This document shows, one piece after another, positions 59,706 through 64,000 of a stretch of DNA of 64,000 bases; the stretch's first letter is position 1; every line of letters starts with the position of its first letter. The position numbers and the translations under genes were made by a program. This DNA comes from HGM04593 sp045634085 (GTDB lineage Bacteria > Bacteroidota > Bacteroidia > Bacteroidales > Bacteroidaceae), in the NCBI GenBank assembly GCA_045634085.1, contig JAZQZM010000015.1, positions 3,226 to 67,225 of the forward strand, given 5' to 3'. The notes beneath the pieces are model-generated. The model was not told the DNA's origin. It searched no databases and was given only the letters and a program-made list of their open reading frames with translations.

Positions 59706-60188
59706 TTACTCATTGTGAATATGAATATTTCTTTCCTTGTCCATTATAAACTTCTGGTCGATTGGGAAGATATAATGTTTTTCAACTTCTCTTGCATTAA
59801 AGCCTGCATTAGCAGTTGCTATAATTGAATAAGCCTTAACAATGCCTCTGTTTATAAAAAGTATAGTAGAGTATGAATCGGATAGAGCGTTTGATTCACA
59901 AATATCTTTTAGCCTGCAAGACATCCTGATATTTTTAAAATCCTTTTTTTCTATATTGAAATATGGATAAACCAAGAATATACTGTCATATCTTTCTTTG
60001 CAATAGTCTGCAAATGTAAATGGTTTATCAAATACTTGCTTTTCAAGTTGAAGCTCAAGTCTCTGCTCTTGAGGTGGAATTATTCCAAATGTGTTCAAAA
60101 TATTTATAATCTTGTTGCAACTTGTAAACAGGAAGGCGGCGATGAGAATGAGAAAGAGTCTCTTAAAATTCAATTTGTAATGTTCCAT
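59706..60188 (-). CDS. Immunity-like lipoprotein of the DUF6973 toxin
   Basis: A 160-residue protein with lipoprotein signal (FLILIAAFLFTSC). It has no recognised named domain. Its position, overlapping the toxin end by 26 bases in another frame, its outer location and the existence of a diverged paralogue beside a toxin remnant all fit an immunity protein that neutralises an envelope-acting toxin. Body motifs shared with the paralogue are LELQLEKQ, DYCKERYDSIFLVYPYFN and STILFINRG. An ATG four codons upstream (60200) is an alternative start. Confidence 0.72.
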   Translation of the reverse strand: MEHYKLNFKRLFLILIAAFLFTSCNKIINILNTFGIIPPQEQRLELQLEKQVFDKPFTFADYCKERYDSIFLVYPYFNIEKKDFKNIRMSCRLKDICESNALSDSYSTILFINRGIVKAYSIIATANAGFNAREVEKHYIFPIDQKFIMDKERNIHIHNE

Positions 60189-60693
60189 TGTTAGCGGCAT
60201 TTATTACTTTGTTTAAAAGTTCTACTTCATTCCAACCATTTATTATAGCTTGGTTGCCTAAATGGTATCCTACTGCATTATTATGTAGGTCCATTGCTTT
60301 TGCTCTATTATTTGGTATATCTTCGTGTGTGTCACCAAACTCTTTTGCGAGTGGTGAGTTATAACCCGCAGAAACTTGGTTTAGTGCACACCAATAACAA
60401 TGACGGATTGCGTCTCCATATCCATCTTCTGTGCCATCAAAATGCATCGTTGCTTTGAATGCTTTTTCTCTATTTTTTTTTATCTCTATGGCTAAAAATG
60501 GGTGCTTAAAAGATAATGTTTTTTCTTTTTCGGTTAGCTGGTTGTAGACCTTCTTGTAATCTTTGTACTTGTCACTGATGGGGTCATAACCATCTTCTTG
60601 CGGTGGGAAGTTTCCTTCATTCCAATTATCATACGCTCTTGCTCTCTCAAAAATGTTTGGTATTCTCTGGCCGTTGTTAACAAAGTTACTCAT
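60163..60693 (-). CDS. DUF6973-domain toxin-like protein
   Basis: A 176-residue protein without signal peptide. Residues 1-25 carry a short motif (MSNFVNNGQRIPNIFERARA) also found in the protein ending at 63410. Residues about 85-150 form the DUF6973 domain with its His/Glu/Asn set: DAIRHCYWCAL (94-104), EFGDTHE (118-124) and MDLHNNAVG (134-142). These residues look like a metal or catalytic site; the domain occurs in Bacteroidetes and Firmicutes toxins but its activity is not known to me. It is followed by an overlapping lipoprotein gene. How it leaves the cell is not shown; no VgrG, Hcp or T9SS tail is present. Confidence 0.78.
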   Translation of the reverse strand: MSNFVNNGQRIPNIFERARAYDNWNEGNFPPQEDGYDPISDKYKDYKKVYNQLTEKEKTLSFKHPFLAIEIKKNREKAFKATMHFDGTEDGYGDAIRHCYWCALNQVSAGYNSPLAKEFGDTHEDIPNNRAKAMDLHNNAVGYHLGNQAIINGWNEVELLNKVINAANNGTLQIEF

Positions 60694-60855
60694 AATTATT
60701 ACACTTTAAAATTACAATGCAAAATTACCGTATAACCTTTTCTGCAAGGTTGCTGAATTGCCACTTTTAAGCAAATATACAAAACGTGCATGCCGTTGTC
60801 AATACTTTGCCGCAGGAAATGCGTTTTATTTTGTTTACTTTAACAAACAAGACAA

Positions 60856-60966
60856 GAGGTTGACTAAAAAGGTTCTTTTGTTGTTGTGCTCGCCCTCAAA
60901 ATGCTCATTTACGCTTAGTAAACTTCGCTTTTTCGGGCCTAAAAATAACTCTTTTTATTCAACCTC
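60856..60966. repeat. Structured intergenic repeat, copy 3
   Basis: The core TCATTTACGCTTAGTAAACT starts at 60905. Inner arms GCCC and GGGC flank it and outer arms GAGGTTGA (60856-60863) and TCAACCTC (60959-60966) pair perfectly. The inner TTTAC pairs with GTAAA. The arms differ from those of copies 1 and 2 while the core is kept. Confidence 0.65.
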
Positions 60967-60971
60967 ATAAC

Positions 60972-61013
60972 AACAAGTGGATAACCCAAAAGAAAATGGG
61001 TTATCCACTTGTT
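60972..61013. terminator. Strong hairpin in a 670-base gap
   Basis: AACAAGTGGATAACCCA (60972-60988) and TGGGTTATCCACTTGTT (60997-61013) form a perfect 17-bp stem with an eight-base A-rich loop. No intact gene ends here. The gap 60694-61392 also holds repeat copy 3, a minus-strand TAATTTTG (60720-60727) that may be the -7 box of the toxin gene, and on the minus strand near 61043-61085 a short reading frame ending DAQDFFDEEEY and a stop, possibly the tail of a deleted gene. Confidence 0.55.
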
Positions 61014-61321
61014 TAAAATCAGTAGCTTACCGATTTGTTTCTAATTAGTATTCTTCTTCGTCAAAGAAGTCCTGAGCATCTTTATTCCCTGATAGACAAC
61101 TATATATAACAGACTATCCCGTTTGGGCAGTATTCGGGTAGTTTTTGGTATATTGGGCAGTGCCGAATCTTTTATCTTTGCGTGTTTTACAGGTTTGCGT
61201 TAAGGCGGTATAAGAGGATTCGTTTTTTATGTTACCCGCAACATTTTCAATCACATCCTATGTATTGAATATTTCAGTAATTTTATAAACAGCACATAGA
61301 CGCAGAAAAATTATGGAATAG

Positions 61322-61351
61322 TTGCAGATAAGGTATTATTCTTTAACTTTG
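61322..61351 (+). promoter_or_regulatory. Promoter of the acidic hypothetical gene
   Basis: TTG (61322-61324), a 19-base spacer and TAACTTTG (61344-61351) match the Bacteroidetes consensus. The predicted transcription start near 61358 leaves almost no leader for an ATG at 61363, which favours the ATG at 61393. A second promoter-like pair (TTG 61153, TATCTTTG 61173-61180) lies further upstream with a 17-base spacer. Confidence 0.65.
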
Positions 61352-61392
61352 TACTTTGTTTGATGAAGAATACTATACATAAAATAAAGAAT

Positions 61393-62220
61393 ATGAGAGC
61401 ACAGAAATTATGTTTAAAGGCATTAGGTCAAATCATGTCAGTCATTGATGCCGGTGAAGGTGAAACGGTATGGAATTTCGGTGAGTATGATAATATAGAG
61501 GAGGTTTGGGAACATCTAAAAGCATTTTTCCGTTGTTCTGATGAGTTCTTGGAAAAAGAGATGACGAGCGAGGAGATACTTGAAATCTTTAATACAAGGA
61601 GAGGTTGGGGGTATCTTACGACGATGATAAAGTTTGCCCATTGCCTTTACGATGGGGAGGAGGGTGACTGGCAAACATATGAGGATGATAGCATTATTTG
61701 TGGTGAGTACAATATCCAATGCTGTATCAATGATGAGATTTTTCTTGAAAAGAGAATTGATTTGGGCAATTCCTGGTCATCGGATAAGTTGAGAATAAAA
61801 GATGTCCTTTATAATTTTTATGTTTCAACCGATGGTAAAGGACTTATTGACACAAGTGATGATGGCAAAGAACTTCGTGATACAAGTATTGTTAGTGAAG
61901 AGCTTTTAGACAAATTGTTATCGGTAGTAGAACGAGTAGCTTCAGAATCACTGCCTCTTTATGAGGTCTTTAGCGCAATAGATGCTTATGATGTTATTAA
62001 GAATGAGATGAATGCGGATACTGCAAGGGAATTTGTAAAATTTGCTTGTGCCATATCCGAAGAGAAAGAGCCGCAAATAGGCGGCGATGGTCTGTTTGAA
62101 GAGCCTGCCAGTTTTGACCCCAACTCTTGTTATGATATCAGTTTCGCCGATGCATATGATGTTCAAATTACTTGGCCTTCAGACTTTGATGGCGATTGTG
62201 ATGAAGAAAGAGCTTTATAA
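61393..62220 (+). CDS. Acidic cytoplasmic hypothetical protein
   Basis: A 275-residue protein (from the ATG MRAQKLCLKALGQIMSVIDA; in-frame ATG at 61363 is an alternative). It is very acidic throughout and ends DGDCDEERAL. There is no signal peptide or membrane segment and I recognise no family. The N-terminal part looks alpha-helical with conserved-type aromatic residues (TVWNFGEYDNIEEVWEHLKA); the C-terminal part has FDPNSCYDISFADAYDV. It stands alone behind a consensus promoter within the toxin island, so it could be a cytoplasmic immunity protein or a regulator; this is only suggested by position. Confidence 0.6.
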   Translation: MRAQKLCLKALGQIMSVIDAGEGETVWNFGEYDNIEEVWEHLKAFFRCSDEFLEKEMTSEEILEIFNTRRGWGYLTTMIKFAHCLYDGEEGDWQTYEDDSIICGEYNIQCCINDEIFLEKRIDLGNSWSSDKLRIKDVLYNFYVSTDGKGLIDTSDDGKELRDTSIVSEELLDKLLSVVERVASESLPLYEVFSAIDAYDVIKNEMNADTAREFVKFACAISEEKEPQIGGDGLFEEPASFDPNSCYDISFADAYDVQITWPSDFDGDCDEERAL

Positions 62221-62658
62221 ATGTGCTAAATGCCACCATCGCGGGGATGCATAGAACTCGGCCCTAAAACGACAGAACGAGGCTGCTAAAAAATTTTTAG
62301 CAGCCTCGTTCTGTGTTGCCTTGTCTGTCTTGTCATAATCTACGCTTAACGCAAACAAATCCCTCACCTTTTGATAGAATCGCTTTTCCGATGCCCTAAT
62401 ATCCCTAATACGAGCAAGCAACTCATCAAAGTAGTCGGGACGACCATCGGGGTTCTTCAAACGTTCATCATCAATAATGAACCCTTTTTGCAAGAAATCC
62501 CTTAAATGTTGGTTTGCCCACTGTCTGAACTGAACACCCCTTACTGAACGCACTCTGAAACCTAGTGCCATTATCATTTCCAAAGAGTAGAACTTAACCT
62601 TATAACTCTTACCATCAGAGGCAGTTGTCAAATAATCTTTGACAACTGAATTTATATA
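62215..62658 (-). pseudogene. Fragment of a RhuM-family gene
   Basis: The frame encodes the central part of the RhuM (Virulence_RhuM, PF13310) family: NSVVKDYLTTASDGKSYKVK, YSLEMIMALGFRVRSVRGVQ, FRQWANQHLRDFLQKGF, RIRDIRASEKRFYQKVRDLF and YDKTDKATQ. The usual N-terminal DNA-binding-like start is missing, there is no ATG, and after KATQ the frame runs into the hairpin at 62272-62314 and loses family similarity. It begins just after the terminator of the gene upstream. RhuM proteins are linked to mobile and pathogenicity islands. Confidence 0.75.
62272..62314. terminator. Bidirectional terminator
   Basis: ACAGAACGAGGCTGCTAAAA plus one A (62272-62292) and its exact complement at 62294-62314 make a 21-bp inverted repeat, effectively a GC-rich stem with an A/T tract on both sides. 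It probably ends the acidic protein gene. Confidence 0.8.
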
Positions 62659-62676
62659 AAATTTTTTTAAAAGAAA

Positions 62677-62697
62677 CAGCCACCATTTCGGCGGCTG
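62677..62697 (-). terminator. Terminator of the DUF5675 pair
   Basis: On the minus strand CAGCCGCC and GGTGGCTG pair (one G-U pair) around GAAAT, followed by TTTCTTTT. The wobble pair works only in minus-strand RNA, which agrees with termination of the gene ending at 62752. Confidence 0.75.
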
Positions 62698-62751
62698 CAA
62701 TGAAGATAGTTTTATGTATTGAAGGTGGTTATTCCTCGATTCTTGTTTTTG

Positions 62752-63384
62752 TTATTTGCTGTTCATCACTTTTTTGAAATCTTCCATAAAAAGCACTCCT
62801 GTATTGAAATATTCAAAAGCAATGGACATAGTTTTCATTAAACAGGGGTATTTCTCTTTATTGATGTTGTAAAGGGCCTCGAACTCTTTTTCTTGACTTT
62901 GCCCATCTACGATATTCGACCAATAGAATTGCCAAAATTGCATCTGATGCCCTTTTTCTATTTTTGACAGACAGTATAAGAATACATCATTTCTTTGTTG
63001 CATTGTGTAATGTAGCAATCTTTGCAGATGGTTTGGTGCATCGACGTCAAGCGAGGCTCCAACCGATAATGCGATTAACTTATTACAGTATAGAGTGTCG
63101 TTTATTGCATAACATTCCGCGAGAACCTTTATGTGCTCATATGCTTGGCTGTACATTGACAAGTCATACTCATCCTTGTCGCTGTATTTATATGTTGAGT
63201 TAAAATCGTCCCAATTATCAGGAAAAGCCTTGAAAAAATCTAGTTGCAACTCTCTTGATTGTGGATTTTTCAATAATTTTCTGTATGTTTTATTCAGCAG
63301 TGCAGTGTCAACAGGAAAATATTGTGCAGTGGCTGTTGAAAGTAGCGTCGCAAATAGCAATAGCGTAAGAAAAACCTGTTTCAT
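62752..63384 (-). CDS. Secreted hypothetical protein, candidate immunity partner
   Basis: A 210-residue protein with signal peptide MKQVFLTLLLFATLLSTATA. No named family is recognised; the mature part looks helical, with Tyr/Phe-rich stretches (QFWQFYWSNIVDG, FEYFNTGVLF). It starts 25 bases after the stop of the DUF5675 gene and is followed by its own terminator, making a two-gene operon. By analogy with the neighbouring pair, a periplasmic protein next to a possibly wall-acting toxin is a natural immunity candidate; this is inference. Confidence 0.65.
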   Translation of the reverse strand: MKQVFLTLLLFATLLSTATAQYFPVDTALLNKTYRKLLKNPQSRELQLDFFKAFPDNWDDFNSTYKYSDKDEYDLSMYSQAYEHIKVLAECYAINDTLYCNKLIALSVGASLDVDAPNHLQRLLHYTMQQRNDVFLYCLSKIEKGHQMQFWQFYWSNIVDGQSQEKEFEALYNINKEKYPCLMKTMSIAFEYFNTGVLFMEDFKKVMNSK

Positions 63385-63409
63385 AAGATTAATTGTTTCT
63401 AAAAATACA

Positions 63410-64000
63410 TTACTCGGAATCTACATTTATTTTTATTCCGTTATGTCCGTAGTTGTCAAAAAAATCAAAAAGTTCTTTTGCTTTTTTCTTGGATTCCCAA
63501 ACATTGTAAGTTTCAGTCTCTTTATCATATGAATAATTTTCGCCTGGCAAGAAACAGCCTTCCGTATCCTTCCCATAATTACCAGTATGTATGGCAATGC
63601 CACTACGACCAGGCACACTATCTACATACCATTGATAAGTTAATTGAATATCTGTTTCCCCTCTTTTTCTTCTTTCTGTGTTTATCCTTTCTTCTAATAT
63701 TTTCTTAGGAATGACTTTGTAGTTTCCTTGTGCAATTGAGGTATCACTATTTTTTATTTTTGCTCTATTATAGTCTGTTTCTGGTTCAAGAAAATAACCT
63801 TTTATTGAGTCCACTTTATTGCCTGTTTCATCGTATGCCATTGCAATAAATTTGCTTACAGTGCTCTTCTTGCCATACCCGATTCTAGTTGTATTTACAA
63901 CAACATTTGTTTTTGTCTTTTGTTTTATTTCCCCATTCTTGCCATCCTCAAATGCTGTTGCAATTTCAAAAATGCTTGGTCTGTTTAAGTAATTTGCCAT
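63410..64000 (-). CDS. DUF5675-domain protein, possible envelope-acting toxin
   Basis: A 196-residue protein without signal peptide; its ATG is exactly at the window edge. Residues 1-20 (MANYLNRPSIFEIATAFEDG) resemble the N terminus of the DUF6973 toxin. Residues about 70-155 match the DUF5675 family, with PGRSGIAIHTGN (130-141) and EGCFLPG (147-153). The His138 and Cys149 pair resembles the H...GC site of L,D-transpeptidase-like enzymes, so action on peptidoglycan is plausible but unproven. The last 35 residues form a charged tail. Upstream context is outside the window. Confidence 0.72.
   Translation of the reverse strand: MANYLNRPSIFEIATAFEDGKNGEIKQKTKTNVVVNTTRIGYGKKSTVSKFIAMAYDETGNKVDSIKGYFLEPETDYNRAKIKNSDTSIAQGNYKVIPKKILEERINTERRKRGETDIQLTYQWYVDSVPGRSGIAIHTGNYGKDTEGCFLPGENYSYDKETETYNVWESKKKAKELFDFFDNYGHNGIKINVDSE

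Noticed and set aside
1..64000. tRNA, rRNA, CRISPR array, insertion sequence or integrase
   Set aside because: Intergenic regions were read for TTCGAATC-like T-loops, spaced direct repeats and transposase motifs; none was found.

Overview
The window looks like the chromosome of a member of the Bacteroidales, probably a gut or oral Prevotellaceae/Bacteroidaceae relative. The reasons are a complete type IX secretion core operon (porP-gldK-gldL-gldM-gldN), several Bacteroidetes-only families (PCMD, calycin-like, T9SS-type C-terminal tails), -7 boxes of the TAnnTTTG type with an upstream TTG or TTTG, and the lack of Shine-Dalgarno sequences. No rRNA, tRNA, CRISPR array, insertion sequence or replication origin was seen. 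The species cannot be named from the sequence.

Layout. 1-1.8 kb: two overlapping genes of unknown function, the second with a signal peptide. 2.1-7.5 kb: an aromatic amino acid operon (DAHP synthase, TyrA, AroB, AroA, PheA). 7.9-14.3 kb, minus strand: outer-membrane porin, imelysin lipoprotein, di-heme oxidoreductase lipoprotein and the CcsBA cytochrome c assembly protein. These lie divergent from a regulator (14.5-15.4 kb) that joins a RIC-type hemerythrin di-iron domain to a LuxR-type helix-turn-helix. 15.5-18.4 kb: aroQ, nnr and a BASS-family transporter as one overlapping operon. 18.5-28.8 kb: housekeeping and metabolic genes (mfd, thioesterase, CoA-transferase, TrmH-type methyltransferase, ABC exporter, LOG protein, PfkB kinase). 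28.9-33.6 kb: a metal-type RND efflux pump with a His-rich lipoprotein adaptor. 33.8-37.2 kb: a pair of secreted proteins, one a large beta-helix carbohydrate-binding type. 37.3-45.9 kb: nadK, pdxJ, exbB, exbD, tonB-like, DJ-1, ispD, recG, ndk and an M23 peptidase. 46-52.7 kb: an outer-membrane barrel and the T9SS operon. 53-56 kb: a probable T9SS cargo, another barrel and a PCMD lipoprotein. 56.2-58.3 kb: a lipoprotein tyrosine phosphatase in one operon with a STAS-kinase fusion.

From about 58.6 kb to the end the sequence turns into an accessory, visibly AT-richer island. It holds a broken mscS, two toxin/immunity-like pairs (a DUF6973 toxin with a lipoprotein, and a DUF5675 protein with a secreted partner), an orphan second immunity gene still carrying the last 29 codons of a lost toxin, a rhuM fragment, and an acidic protein of unknown function behind a clear promoter.

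The points that most deserve attention are the hemerythrin-LuxR regulator with its divergent heme/iron operon, the toxin island whose two toxins share a short N-terminal motif, a three-copy structured intergenic repeat with compensatory base changes, and the STAS-kinase/phosphatase operon. Domain names come from recognising motifs by eye; no database search was possible.
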